A DNA stretch of 64,000 nt from Atopobiaceae bacterium (GTDB lineage: Bacteria > Actinomycetota > Coriobacteriia > Coriobacteriales > Atopobiaceae): positions 62,001 through 126,000 of the forward strand of contig JAFWMH010000064.1 of assembly GCA_017510785.1 (NCBI GenBank). Direction: 5' to 3'. This document shows, one piece after another, positions 51,756-62,350 of this stretch. The notes beneath the pieces were generated by a model that was given only the letters and a program-made list of their open reading frames with translations, searched no databases and was not told where the DNA came from. The translations under genes were made by a program, and so were the position numbers. Every line of letters starts with the position of its first letter. The stretch's first letter is position 1.

Positions 51756-53888
51756 ATGACGACCTGCATCACGCGCCGTGCGGCGCTTGGCGGAATCGCA
51801 ACCACACTCGCCCTTGCCGCCTGCGGACAACCGTCCGCCGGCTCGCAAGAAGATGCCTCGCCGCAGGAAGTGGCGCCCCCGACGCTCGAAGCGCTCGTCG
51901 ATGCCATGTCTTGCGAGCAAATGGTGGCCCAGCTCGTCGTGCCCGCACTCAGCATGTGGAACGAGCAGCCCCTCACCGACCTCGCCGCTGCCCCGGAGCT
52001 TGCCGACGCGCTACGTCGTCGTCAGTACGCGGGCATCGTATTGCTTCCTTCCAACGTGGTGGATGCCGCGCAAACCGCGACTCTCGTACGGACGCTGCAA
52101 GCAGCCCACGCCGAGGGCGCTGCAGACGCGCAGACCGCGCCGACGTCCTATTTCGTGTGCGTCGAGCAGGCAGGCGGCGCTCGCGTCACCTTGCCCATGG
52201 CCACGCGCGGCGTAGGCAACATGGCGCTGGGGGCGACCGGGAGCGAGGCCGTGCAAAACGCCATTATCTCCGGCCAGGTGGTTGGCGAGGAACTCTCGGC
52301 CTTGGGGATCAATACGAACCTCGCGCCCGACGTTGACGTTATTCGTGACCTCGCGAGTCCCGACCTAAGCACCGACGTCTTTTCCACCGACGTCGAAACA
52401 ATCGCCTCGCTTGCCGACGCCTTTGCGGACGGAGAAGACAAAAGCAGCGTAATAAGCACCTTTGGCCACTTCCCCGGCATCGGAGACGGCGCCAACATGC
52501 CATCATCAACGCCGGTCACCCTCAACGCCCTGCGCGAGACGGGCCTCGCGAGCTTTGCGTCGGTAATCGAGAACGGTGCCGAGGTAGTTCGCGTCTCCGG
52601 CATGACGTTTTCGGCCTTCGACAACGAGCATTTGCTGGCTGATGGCGAGACGCGCGGGTATTATCCCGCAACTATGTCGTCGCACATCGTAACCAACCTG
52701 CTTCGCGAGGAGCTTGGGTTCGACGGCGTGGTGATGAGTGCCGCGCTCCATATGGACCGCTTTCTCGAGGAGGCCGATACGCACCTTCAGCTTTTCCCCA
52801 CAGAGCCCGGAACGGTTGAGTACGCCGTCGCGATGGCCGAGGCGTGCCTTCAGGCGGGATGCGACCTCCTGTTGCTTCCTGTGGACCTCACGAACGTAGA
52901 CCAAATCGGGTTTTTGGACGCCTATGTTTCCATTCTGGCGGCGCACATCGACGAGGGGACGCTCAGTCGCGAGCTTGTGCGTTCCTCAGTCATTCGCGTG
53001 CTCAGCCTTAAGGAGAAGCATGGCTTGCTGCAAGGGAATGCCTCGCAGCAAGCAGAAGAACCCGCAGATTCTACAGCGGGCGCGGGTGCCGCCGTCAATG
53101 GTTCGAATGATGTGGCGAGCATAGTGGGGTCGCAACAACATCACAACATCGAGCAGGACATCGCAGAGCAGGCCATCACCATGCTCGAGAACGATGGCAT
53201 CGTTCCAATCCCCGGCTCAAACGTGAACGTCCTGTTCATGTGCGCGAACGCGGAGGAAGCTGCCGGTGTCGAGCAAGCGCTTGTACAGCTTGCTGAGAGT
53301 CGGGCAATCGACACGAAGGCCCTCATAAAAAACAACGTGGCAGGCACGACGACGGGTCCGAAGGACGCGCGGACGGTCCTCTCCATCGAACGATACCTCA
53401 ACGCCGAGGGGACCGCGCTCGAATACCCCAAGAACACCACGGAGACGTTGGAGAAGGCCGACTACGTCGTGTGCCTAAGTTCCGTCGGTGCCGGCGTAGA
53501 GCAGCTGCAGGACTCCAACCCTCGCATACAGGGCGTGAGCATGGCACGCGTCGACGCCAAAAAGGCCAAGGTGCCGTTTGTGTTGCTGAGCATCGACTTG
53601 CCGGTGGACGTGGCGCGCTTTTCGGACGCCGAGGTAATTATGTGTGCCTACCTTGCCGCCGGCATTGGTATTGTCCCCGAAAAGCCCGCAAGCGGCGACG
53701 CATCGCAATCGCGCAACGCGTCGTTCGGCGCCGTCAACGCAAACGTTCCCGCTGCTCTGCGCGCCATTTTCGGGGCAATTGCGCCTGCGGGAACGCTGCC
53801 CATTCGAATTTTGGGCCTTCGCAAGGGCGAGGACGGACGGTGGGCCTATACCAAAAAGACGCTCTACGAGCGTGGTGCGGGTCGGTAG
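51756..53888 (+). CDS. GH3-like (NagZ-type) lipoprotein lacking the usual nucleophile
   Basis: 710 aa from ATG 51756 (GAGGAAGC); GTG 51741 is less likely. Tat/lipoprotein signal: CITRRAALGGI ... LALAACGQ. The GH3 barrel is recognisable: LGINTNLAPDVDVIRDLASP, STFGHFPGIGDG (the KHFPG loop with Lys replaced by Gly) and LGFDGVVMSAALHMDRF, where NagZ enzymes have ITDDLxM. Both aspartates of that loop, including the nucleophile, are Ala. The C-terminal 280 residues look like the GH3 second domain. It is probably a non-catalytic glycan-binding surface protein or a pseudoenzyme. The gene lies 11 bp before a MATE transporter gene. Confidence 0.8.
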   Translation: MTTCITRRAALGGIATTLALAACGQPSAGSQEDASPQEVAPPTLEALVDAMSCEQMVAQLVVPALSMWNEQPLTDLAAAPELADALRRRQYAGIVLLPSNVVDAAQTATLVRTLQAAHAEGAADAQTAPTSYFVCVEQAGGARVTLPMATRGVGNMALGATGSEAVQNAIISGQVVGEELSALGINTNLAPDVDVIRDLASPDLSTDVFSTDVETIASLADAFADGEDKSSVISTFGHFPGIGDGANMPSSTPVTLNALRETGLASFASVIENGAEVVRVSGMTFSAFDNEHLLADGETRGYYPATMSSHIVTNLLREELGFDGVVMSAALHMDRFLEEADTHLQLFPTEPGTVEYAVAMAEACLQAGCDLLLLPVDLTNVDQIGFLDAYVSILAAHIDEGTLSRELVRSSVIRVLSLKEKHGLLQGNASQQAEEPADSTAGAGAAVNGSNDVASIVGSQQHHNIEQDIAEQAITMLENDGIVPIPGSNVNVLFMCANAEEAAGVEQALVQLAESRAIDTKALIKNNVAGTTTGPKDARTVLSIERYLNAEGTALEYPKNTTETLEKADYVVCLSSVGAGVEQLQDSNPRIQGVSMARVDAKKAKVPFVLLSIDLPVDVARFSDAEVIMCAYLAAGIGIVPEKPASGDASQSRNASFGAVNANVPAALRAIFGAIAPAGTLPIRILGLRKGEDGRWAYTKKTLYERGAGR

Positions 53889-53899
53889 GCGCATGAACG

Positions 53900-55297
53900 A
53901 TGAAGTCGTTTCTCTCACTCATCGCTCCCAGGGAGCAAACCCCTGAGGAGAAGCGCTGCGAGATGCTCGAACGCCCCGTTGGTCCGCTCATCCTCTCGCT
54001 CGCGGCGCCTGCCATTTTTGCGAACGTCGTCACCACGGTTTACAACCTTGCCGACACCTTCTTCGTGGGGCAAATGGGCTCCACGAGCGCGAGTGCCGCC
54101 GTGGGCGTGGCATTTGTGACGTCTACCATAATTCAGTCGGTCGCCTTTTACCTTGCGCAGGGTACGGGCATTCGCATGAGCCATTGTCTTGGCGCAGGCG
54201 ACCGCGAGGAAGCTGCCGTGTACGTGAACACCGGCATTGCGGGGGCATTTGTGATTGAGGTGATAATTGCGCTCCTCGGTCACGTCTTTCTTGACCAACT
54301 ATGCTACTTGGGAGGTTCGACGGCCACCATTCTCCCCTACGCGCGCACCTACATTGGTGTGCTGCTTGTCGGTGCGCCCTTCATTGGCTGCGGATTCCTC
54401 ATGAACATGCAGCTTCGCTTCCAAGGCGAGGCGTTTTATTCCATGTTGTGCATGGTGGCGGGCGCTGTGCTCAACACGATCCTCACGCCGCTGTTCATTT
54501 TTGGCCTAGGGCTCGGCATTGCCGGGAGCGCGCTGGCCACCGTGGTGAGTGAGGGCGTGAGCTTCGTGTTGCTCCTCGTGGAAATGCGGCGCATCGGCAT
54601 TACGCCGCTTGGCATGCGGTACGTGCGGATTCCCGACGTCACCATGCTGCGAACGATTAACAACGGGGGCGTGCCGTCGTTCGTGCGCCAGCTCATGCTG
54701 GGGGTATCTACGAGCTTGTTGAACAACGCCGCCGCACCGTTTGGCGACGCCGCCATTGCTGGCATTGCCGTGGTGCAACGCATAACGAGCGTAGGCAACT
54801 TCTTCCAAATTGGCGTCGGACAAGGTCTTCAGCCGATTGTGGGCTACAACTTGGGCGCGAGACGTTACGACCGCATTCGGAAGGGATACTTCTACGCCGT
54901 GCGCGCCTCGTTTTTCTCGGTTGCGGCCATCGGCGTGATTACGTTCGTGTTTGCTCCGCAGCTCATCGCCCTGTTTCGCGACGACCCTGCGGTGGTGGCG
55001 TTCGGCGTCGTGACACTTCGCCTGCAGAGCTTTACCATGCCGTTTACCGGCCTTGCCATGGCCACCAACTTTTTGCTCCAAACAAGCGGGAAAATGTGGC
55101 GCGCGACGTTTTTGGGAGCCTGTAGGCTTGGCCTTGTGCTCGCGCCCGTGGTGCTCGTGCTGCCGCCCTTGTTCGGCATGCTCGGCGTGCAAATCGCCCA
55201 GCCCGTAACCGACGTGCTTACCACGCTCATCGCGCTGCCGCTCGCACGCGGGCTTCTTAATGAGTTGCACGCCGCCGAGATGCGGGCCACAACATAG
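53900..55297 (+). CDS. MATE-family efflux transporter
   Basis: 465 aa from ATG 53900. Twelve hydrophobic segments in two MatE repeats: PLILSLAAPAIFANVVTTVY, NLADTFFVGQMGSTSASAAV, IAGSALATVVSEGVSFVLLL, FFQIGVGQGLQPIVGYNLGA, GLAMATNFLLQTSGKMWRAT. It exports cationic drugs or metabolites in exchange for Na+ or H+; substrate not predictable. The start lies 11 bp after the GH3-like gene, so the two may be co-transcribed, though the ribosome site is weak. A long hairpin overlaps its last codons. Confidence 0.9.
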   Translation: MKSFLSLIAPREQTPEEKRCEMLERPVGPLILSLAAPAIFANVVTTVYNLADTFFVGQMGSTSASAAVGVAFVTSTIIQSVAFYLAQGTGIRMSHCLGAGDREEAAVYVNTGIAGAFVIEVIIALLGHVFLDQLCYLGGSTATILPYARTYIGVLLVGAPFIGCGFLMNMQLRFQGEAFYSMLCMVAGAVLNTILTPLFIFGLGLGIAGSALATVVSEGVSFVLLLVEMRRIGITPLGMRYVRIPDVTMLRTINNGGVPSFVRQLMLGVSTSLLNNAAAPFGDAAIAGIAVVQRITSVGNFFQIGVGQGLQPIVGYNLGARRYDRIRKGYFYAVRASFFSVAAIGVITFVFAPQLIALFRDDPAVVAFGVVTLRLQSFTMPFTGLAMATNFLLQTSGKMWRATFLGACRLGLVLAPVVLVLPPLFGMLGVQIAQPVTDVLTTLIALPLARGLLNELHAAEMRATT

Positions 55298-55317
55298 CGT
55301 GCCCGCACCTCGGCGGC
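55271..55317 (+). terminator. Terminator overlapping the MATE stop codon
   Basis: GCCGCCGAGATGCGGGC and GCCCGCACCTCGGCGGC pair over 17 positions with one mismatch. GTGGCCTTTT follows on the plus strand. It also separates the gene from the convergent bactofilin-like gene. Confidence 0.65.
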
Positions 55318-55349
55318 GTGGCCTTTTCGAGCGGCGTTCTCCTCGGTGT

Positions 55350-56723
55350 CTATGCCACCGGCGGCTTTGGAGCGGAGCCGTATACGTCGCGTTCTACGGA
55401 CTCATCGTCTGTTGGACGAAGCCCGCGATAGATGTTTTGCAGCACATACCCCAAGGTGTACGCGTACGCGCCGATTTTCGCGATGCCGCCGATGACGGGA
55501 ATGGCGCCAAGAACGCCCATGATGGCACCGCCCGCAAGTGCGCACGTGAAGCGCCCGAACTTCGGGAACACGTAGCGGAACACCGAGGCGCCCGCGAAGC
55601 CCTTTGCGGCGAGGGCCAACGCGAGAAGCGCCAGCGCAGAAATGCCTGCCACCGGCAACGTTATTATGAACACGCACATAAGAATGAGTGCCAAAGGAGA
55701 CAAAAGCATACCAAGAATGCCCGTGGCAAGGTGAGCACCCGTGTGATCGCGCACCATCTCGGCCGCAGCAGCCGTATGACGGCCGAAGAGCCATTCGGCA
55801 ACCACGGCGACAAGAATCGTGCTCAGAATGCCCAAGATGGCGAACAGTACGGTGAAGCCAGAGAGGGCGCTGAAGGCGATTTCTTGGGCCTCCCCTGCGT
55901 TCGTGCTATCCACGTCCTCGTGCGTAACCTCTACGTTGGCGACCTGCGCACCCTCAGCTATGACGGGGTCGGAGTCGGAGGTCACGTGCAAGGTGCCGGT
56001 AATGCGCGCGTTCGGTCCGATGCGAATTGAATCTGCCCCGATTTCGGCGTCGCCTTCCACCGTTCCGTTAATGGTCACTTCGCTTGCATACGCACGAAGC
56101 TGCTTGCAGGTACCCTCGAAGCTCACGATGCGACCCGCCGCGGCAACGTACTCGGTTTGTGTGTTCTCGATTTCCATGGTTTCGCCGGCGACCGTTATGC
56201 CCTGCGTAACGGTTGTATCGGTAACGCGGATCTCTTGGCCAGCGGCGCGAATGCTGCCGCCCAGTTGGCCTTTCTCTACGGTAATGTCGCGACCTGCTGC
56301 AAGCAAGTCGTTTGCGATGGACGCTCCAGAAAGGTCGAGGCGTTCGCCAGCCCACACGCAGTCGTTGCCCAGCTGCAGTACCTCGTCGTCATCCGAGGTC
56401 GTAATGGCGTCTTGGGGCGCGACGGGTGCCGGCGCGGGGGTTTCGTTATTAGCTGCTTCCGGAGCGGGTGTTCCAGGAGCGTTTTCTTGCGGCGCATTCG
56501 CTGCCGCATTGGGTGCTTGGGCTGCGGCGTCAGGCGCGCCCTCCTCGGGTGCGGCCTCGGTTGGCTCGGTATACTCGTATGCCTCCTCCGGAACGTAGTC
56601 CTGAGCGTTGCCTTGCCACTCATCGGCAAAAGCCAAGGGACCCGCAAACATCGCGAGTCCGAGCAGCAACGTACATGCGAATACGGCGAAACGGGATTTC
56701 TTCATTGCATAGCTACCTTTCAT
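55350..56723 (-). CDS. Exported polymer-forming (bactofilin-like) protein with membrane tail
   Basis: 457 aa from ATG 56723; ATG 56705 is an alternative. Signal peptide (FAVFACTLLLGLAMFAGPLA), then about 80 residues of Ala/Pro/Glu-rich linker. Residues about 105-260 form a repetitive beta-helix typical of the polymer-forming cytoskeletal domain: AGERLDLSGASIANDLLAAG, DTTVTQGITVAGETMEIENT, GTVEGDAEIGADSIRIGPNA. Four hydrophobic segments follow (TVLFAILGILSTILVAVVAE onward). The domain therefore lies outside the membrane, unlike cytoplasmic bactofilins. Role unknown; envelope organisation is a guess. Confidence 0.75.
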   Translation of the reverse strand: MKGSYAMKKSRFAVFACTLLLGLAMFAGPLAFADEWQGNAQDYVPEEAYEYTEPTEAAPEEGAPDAAAQAPNAAANAPQENAPGTPAPEAANNETPAPAPVAPQDAITTSDDDEVLQLGNDCVWAGERLDLSGASIANDLLAAGRDITVEKGQLGGSIRAAGQEIRVTDTTVTQGITVAGETMEIENTQTEYVAAAGRIVSFEGTCKQLRAYASEVTINGTVEGDAEIGADSIRIGPNARITGTLHVTSDSDPVIAEGAQVANVEVTHEDVDSTNAGEAQEIAFSALSGFTVLFAILGILSTILVAVVAEWLFGRHTAAAAEMVRDHTGAHLATGILGMLLSPLALILMCVFIITLPVAGISALALLALALAAKGFAGASVFRYVFPKFGRFTCALAGGAIMGVLGAIPVIGGIAKIGAYAYTLGYVLQNIYRGLRPTDDESVERDVYGSAPKPPVA

Positions 56724-56870
56724 GTGCCTCTCACCTGCATTTCCGTTTTTGGGTACTACGGGAAAACTACGATAAAAGGGTATTCTCTTTTAGCGGTCGT
56801 GAAAAGCACTGCTCGCCTTACGGTTTGTTTTTCGTTGTGGGCTGATGTGTGCGGTGCGCGGCAAGCAAAC

Positions 56871-56901
56871 GAGGGCACCCGCCAACATGAAGGGTGCCCT
56901 C
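56871..56901 (-). terminator. Terminator of the GH1 gene
   Basis: GAGGGCACCC, 11-nt loop, GGGTGCCCTC: perfect 10-bp stem, 38 bp after the GH1 stop at 56939; followed on the minus strand by GTTTGC. Confidence 0.65.
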
Positions 56902-56938
56902 GCAACATTGGATGGTTATCGCATCGCAGCGCTAGCTA

Positions 56939-58450
<1,512 letters not shown>

Positions 58451-58511
58451 CTACTAGTTATAAATATACGGTGTACGGGTGCACGGCTTCGGTGAGATGC
58501 CCTTGCACGGC

Positions 58512-58680
58512 CGCCGTTCGTTGCGCATACGGGTCGCTTCGGCTATGCCGATGAGCCTGTTCGAAAGCTCAACGCCGTTCGCTGCGCGTACGGGTCGCTG
58601 TCCGGGTTGTGTACCCACGGGGCCGTTTAGCCCGCCGAACCCGGGCTAAATGGCCCCTCTGGTACACGTTACGTGTTGTG
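58512..58680. repeat. 27-bp direct repeat pair and a dispersed palindromic unit
   Basis: Two 27-bp copies (58512-58538 and 58573-58599) share CGCCGTTCG and TACGGGTCGCT with 2 mismatches, 61 bp apart. Next to them (58609-58680) lies a palindromic unit with TGTACCCACGGGGCC, CCGTTTAG ... CTAAATGG and GGTACACGTTACG, as at 63632 onward. The remainder of the 58388-58713 gap shows no gene. Confidence 0.6.
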
Positions 58681-58713
58681 GTTTTTCATGAGGAAGCGCG
58701 GGGTCGCAATTGG

Positions 58714-59280
58714 TTACGACTTCCGCGCGCAACGTATAATATCGATGAGGCCGCACGCAGCTCCGCCAATCACGGCAAACCATACGGCGGGTTCGAGGTA
58801 CAGTGTGCCGAGTCCAAGCATTCCGTCCAGGATTTGATTCTCCGCCATTTGGCACAGCGTCACCATGCCAATTCCGAAAACGACCATGCCCCAGCTCGAG
58901 ACGACTGCCCTTCCCGTGTGATGGGCATCGGCGCACAGGATTAGCGTGTCGAGCATCGAGCCAACGCCAATTGCCAGGAGGAGGAAGAGTGCGGCCGCAA
59001 GAACAATTGTGCCGTGGGAGCCGATGCCTGCGCAGACCATGTCCATCAGGAAGTTGAGGGCGCCCCAAATGGTAACGCTTCTCGTAAAGCCATCAGATTG
59101 TACCGTAAACATGGGAAGTGCCAAAATGCTCGCGATGAGGACGACCGCAACTGTTGATTCTATCGTTCGCCAAGGGGATGTTTCCCGCGTTTGCGTTGCC
59201 GATCCCAACGCCTCAAGATGCGGGGTGTCGTAGATAAAAGCAGTGCTCAAGGTGTTATTGTCACCAGTTACGCGCAACAT
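58714..59280 (-). CDS. Small membrane protein of unknown function
   Basis: 188 aa from ATG 59280 (GGGAGGA, 5 nt spacing). About 45 hydrophilic residues, then four hydrophobic segments (STVAVVLIASILALPMF, GTIVLAAALFLLLAIGVGSM, SSWGMVVFGIGMVTLC, PAVWFAVIGGAACGLIDII). No family recognised. The gene is isolated between repeat-rich spacers. Confidence 0.6.
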   Translation of the reverse strand: MLRVTGDNNTLSTAFIYDTPHLEALGSATQTRETSPWRTIESTVAVVLIASILALPMFTVQSDGFTRSVTIWGALNFLMDMVCAGIGSHGTIVLAAALFLLLAIGVGSMLDTLILCADAHHTGRAVVSSWGMVVFGIGMVTLCQMAENQILDGMLGLGTLYLEPAVWFAVIGGAACGLIDIIRCARKS

Positions 59281-59456
59281 GATTCCTCCCATCGCGGTCG
59301 CATCGGTTTCCTTTAACCACTTGCTACTTTAATGGGAGTCGTTGGTCACTTTTGCGTAAAGCAGCACGCGATGGGCCGCACGCGGCTGCCTGCACGCGAT
59401 GGGCCGCGCACGTTCACCGCTGCCCGATGGCCTGCCGCGCGCAATCGCTCAAGCGT

Positions 59457-60122
59457 TTATCCAAGCTGGCCGGACTCCAAGAGGTCGATTACCTGGTCGA
59501 GCCGGTCGACTACGGCCGTCGCAAGCGAGCGAATGCGGTCGTCGGGTTGCGCGAGGTCGGGAACCATAATGGTGATGAAGCCACCGTTGTGGCCCGCCTC
59601 TATGCCGGTGAAGCTATCTTCGAGCACGATGGTGCGCCTGGGATTGGTGCCAAGTAGCTTGGCCGTTTCCAAAAAGATGAGGGGGTCGGGCTTTCCGCGG
59701 CCGAGCGTTTCGCCGGAGAGCAGCACGTCGAAGTAGTGCGACAAGCCATTTCGTGCAACGTTCGACTCAATAACGGCCCTCGTGCTACCGGATGCAACCG
59801 CCATGGGCAGTGCGCAATCGTGCAGGTATTCGAGCAGCTCGTCGAGGCCTGGCTTTTTTGGCGTACCCTCCGTCATAACGCGCTTGTGGACAAGGGCCTT
59901 CTCCTCCTCCCAAATCTTTTCGACCGGGGCGTCGTCGCCAAGGTAGTGCCGCAACGCCGCGAGCATCGTTTCGCCCGCGCGTCCGCGCACGCCTGCCACC
60001 ATTTCATCCGTTACCGTAAGACCATACGGCTCGCAAACGGGCGCCCACGACGTGCCCCAAATCGGCTCGGTATCGAACATAAGGCCATCCATGTCGAAGA
60101 TAACACCTTGAACTGATGCCAT
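59457..60122 (-). CDS. HAD-superfamily phosphatase, beta-phosphoglucomutase-like
   Basis: 221 aa from ATG 60122 (GGGAAGGA). Motif I FDMDGLMFDTEP (nucleophile Asp), motif II VASGSTR, Lys in LGRGKPDPLIF, motif III VLEDSFTGIEAG. The helical cap (VTDEMVAGVRGRAGETMLA) fits the beta-phosphoglucomutase/sugar-phosphatase group. Specific substrate cannot be told from sequence. The gene stands alone; the spacer before the next gene holds a CRISPR-like repeat pair. Confidence 0.85.
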   Translation of the reverse strand: MASVQGVIFDMDGLMFDTEPIWGTSWAPVCEPYGLTVTDEMVAGVRGRAGETMLAALRHYLGDDAPVEKIWEEEKALVHKRVMTEGTPKKPGLDELLEYLHDCALPMAVASGSTRAVIESNVARNGLSHYFDVLLSGETLGRGKPDPLIFLETAKLLGTNPRRTIVLEDSFTGIEAGHNGGFITIMVPDLAQPDDRIRSLATAVVDRLDQVIDLLESGQLG

Positions 60123-60246
60123 GATCCTTCCCTTCTCTGCGCATTTTCGGTTATACCTATGATAGGGCATATCGTAGTTGCAGCGAAGCACTGTCGTTGG
60201 CGATTCGGCCAGAAGGGAGTGTATTGCGTTCCTCATGTGTTGTGCG

Positions 60247-60347
60247 GCCGTGCTCGCACGAGCGCCTTGCAGCCTCAATTCTTTCGGCGACAATCGTGTA
60301 CGTGGAGGTAATGCCATACTCGCACGAGCGCCTTGCAGCCTCAATTC
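60247..60347. CRISPR. Two-repeat CRISPR-like unit (35-bp repeats, 31-bp spacer)
   Basis: Copies at 60247-60281 and 60313-60347 match at 33 of 35 positions (core CTCGCACGAGCGCCTTGC, ending in CCTCAATTC); the two differences are G/A near the left end. The 66-bp period equals the 36+30 layout of many type II arrays. There are no cas genes, no leader and no further repeats in the window. It may be an array remnant or a simple duplication. Confidence 0.4.
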
Positions 60348-60402
60348 CTGTATGACGCGCGTTGGTGTAACATGGAGCGAAACGCCACGACGAGAGGACG
60401 CC

Positions 60403-61134
60403 ATGTATTCCTTTACCAGTAGGGTTCGCTACAGCGAATGCGACGAACGACTGCATCTTACGATTCCCGCTTTTCTCAACTACCTGCAAGATTGCTCGAT
60501 GTTCCATTGCGAGCACATCGGGCACGGCTTCGCGTATTGTGCGGAGCATCACTTCGCGTGGTTTGTGATCGCATGGCAAATCGAGGTCGCGAGACTCCCG
60601 GCGCACACTGAGGAAATTCGCATTAGTACGTGGTGCTACGAAATGACCCCAACCGTGGCAAAACGTTTCTTCACGATTGAGGACGCCTCGGGCGCTACGA
60701 TTGTTCGAGCCGATTCGCTCGTTGTGGCCTTCGACACGAACCTTGGCCGTGCGGCGCGCATTCCCGATGCCGAACGCGTGTTTGTATCCGACGAAAAGCC
60801 CGATTTTCCGCCCACGAAGCGAAAGATCAAGCTGAATGGTACGGGAGAAAAGCTCTTCGAAATGCCCGTAACGGAGCGTCTCATCGATACCAACGGGCAT
60901 GTGAACAACGTTCAATACGTGGCCATTGCTGAAGACGCGATTCGCATGCGCGACAAGGACTTCGAGCTGGGTCGCATGTACGTGCAGTATCGCACGGCGG
61001 CGCACCTCGGCGACACCATGCATGTGTGGTTGTACGCAGAGGACGGCGATTATTCGGTTAGCATCGCCGACAAGGATGGTAACAGCTACGCCGTCGTTCG
61101 CATGGAGCGGCGTGGCCCATGCGCTCGCAAGTGA
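60403..61134 (+). CDS. Acyl-ACP thioesterase
   Basis: 243 aa from ATG 60403 (GAGAGGAC). Double hot-dog fold: RVRYSECDERLHLTIPAFLN, YLQDCSMFHCEHIGHGF, WFVIAWQIEVARLP in the first half and ERLIDTNGHVNNVQYVAIAE, with the catalytic Asn-His-Asn/Glu region, in the second. It releases fatty acids from acyl-ACP in FatA/FatB-like bacterial lineages. The gene is not near other lipid genes. Confidence 0.88.
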   Translation: MYSFTSRVRYSECDERLHLTIPAFLNYLQDCSMFHCEHIGHGFAYCAEHHFAWFVIAWQIEVARLPAHTEEIRISTWCYEMTPTVAKRFFTIEDASGATIVRADSLVVAFDTNLGRAARIPDAERVFVSDEKPDFPPTKRKIKLNGTGEKLFEMPVTERLIDTNGHVNNVQYVAIAEDAIRMRDKDFELGRMYVQYRTAAHLGDTMHVWLYAEDGDYSVSIADKDGNSYAVVRMERRGPCARK

Positions 61135-61459
61135 TTCGTTATCTAGGTAATACATTATTGGTACCCAGTACCAAGACTTCGAGCATATCGACACGTACCT
61201 GCAGAATTACAGATAAAAGCTTTTCGGTAACCGAAGAACACGCACTCCAACCGAGGGTTGTGCGCCAGGCTGTGCACGGGTTGTGCACGGGGCTGAGGTT
61301 CGCGCCGCACGCTCTGACGTGCCGAATAGCTTGTGCGCTGGGCCGTGTGCGGGGCTGAGGCCTTTTCTTGTGACAAAAGCCTGCACAAGCGATTGCGAAC
61401 CGCGATTTGGGCTATGATAGAGCACGCTACAAACTGGGAGCAACACAGGAGGTATCGCG
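61135..61459. other. Gap of 325 bp with short GC-rich repeats
   Basis: The motif GTGCACGGG/GTGCGGGGCTGAGG recurs three times between about 61270 and 61360. No gene was recognised and there is no strong terminator. Confidence 0.35.
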
Positions 61460-62350
61460 ATGAGCGCACAGGACAAAGAGCCAAAGTTCGAGACGGCGAG
61501 CGCGACCACCGACCCCGATAACTCGAATTCAGGCCCCTTCGCCTACATTGTTACGGCCATTTGTTTGGGCGGTACGCTCATGCTTGGAGTGTTAGGCGCG
61601 GGCTGCACCTCGGTGATCCTTTCCGCTACCGCTTCGTCACACTCGGCTAATGCGGGCACTTCGGGCGCAACATCGCCGTTCGACCTCAACGACAACGGCG
61701 CGACGCCAAACGGCAACGAAGATACCGGCCTAAACGACCTGGACGACATCTTCGATTTTTATAATCGGGAGCTGAACGACCTTTACGGGAACGGCGACTC
61801 AACGACCGGCAACGACGCACAAGGTCGCAGCACGGGCAACGATGGATCGGGTTCGGCCAAAACGACCGATGCCCTCGATTATCAGCTCGCGCCGTATGGC
61901 GACGAAGTTGACGACTGCGTAAGCGCCAACGCATATGCGGGCACGCCTTCCGAGGTGCGCGATTTTGTCCGCGATGTTGTGGCAAAAGACAAAGACTACA
62001 CGAAGCAACTCGTTGGCCTTCTCTACGAGGCGGCTCGCAACGAGGACGGTCGCGGAGAAGCACTCACCAAGGCGGTTAAGGTGTGTGAGGATGCTTCAAA
62101 AGCGTTTACCGACCTTAAGCTTCCCACTATCGAGAAGGACAAGGACGGTGCGGTGGGCGACTTGCTTGGTTCGGCCAAGGGCAAGGTCGTGGAGCGTTGG
62201 GACCAAATGAAAACGGAAGTCCAGATGCTCAATACGGACGGCGACATCGACACGAAGCAGCTTTGGCGCACGGACGAAGACATCGTGGACGCAACCGAGG
62301 ATGCGGGCGAGTTGTTTGAGGACGCGATGGACCGGGCAGCCAACCTGTAG
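61460..62350 (+). CDS. Membrane-anchored protein of unknown function
   Basis: 296 aa from ATG 61460 (AGGAGG upstream, about 9 nt spacing). A hydrophilic start, one hydrophobic segment at about 27-50 (YIVTAICLGGTLMLGVLGAG, with a Cys just after it), an Asp/Asn/Gly/Ser-rich stretch to about 130, then an acidic helical domain (SEVRDFVRDVVAKDKDYTKQ, KVCEDASKAFTDLKLP). No family recognised. The stop codon lies inside the first unit of a 31-bp tandem repeat that extends beyond the gene. Confidence 0.6.
   Translation: MSAQDKEPKFETASATTDPDNSNSGPFAYIVTAICLGGTLMLGVLGAGCTSVILSATASSHSANAGTSGATSPFDLNDNGATPNGNEDTGLNDLDDIFDFYNRELNDLYGNGDSTTGNDAQGRSTGNDGSGSAKTTDALDYQLAPYGDEVDDCVSANAYAGTPSEVRDFVRDVVAKDKDYTKQLVGLLYEAARNEDGRGEALTKAVKVCEDASKAFTDLKLPTIEKDKDGAVGDLLGSAKGKVVERWDQMKTEVQMLNTDGDIDTKQLWRTDEDIVDATEDAGELFEDAMDRAANL

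Noticed and set aside
60157..61194. 345-codon open frame on the minus strand
   Set aside because: Antisense to the thioesterase gene and translates the CRISPR-like repeats as IEAARRSCE twice, which is typical of spurious calls over repeats.
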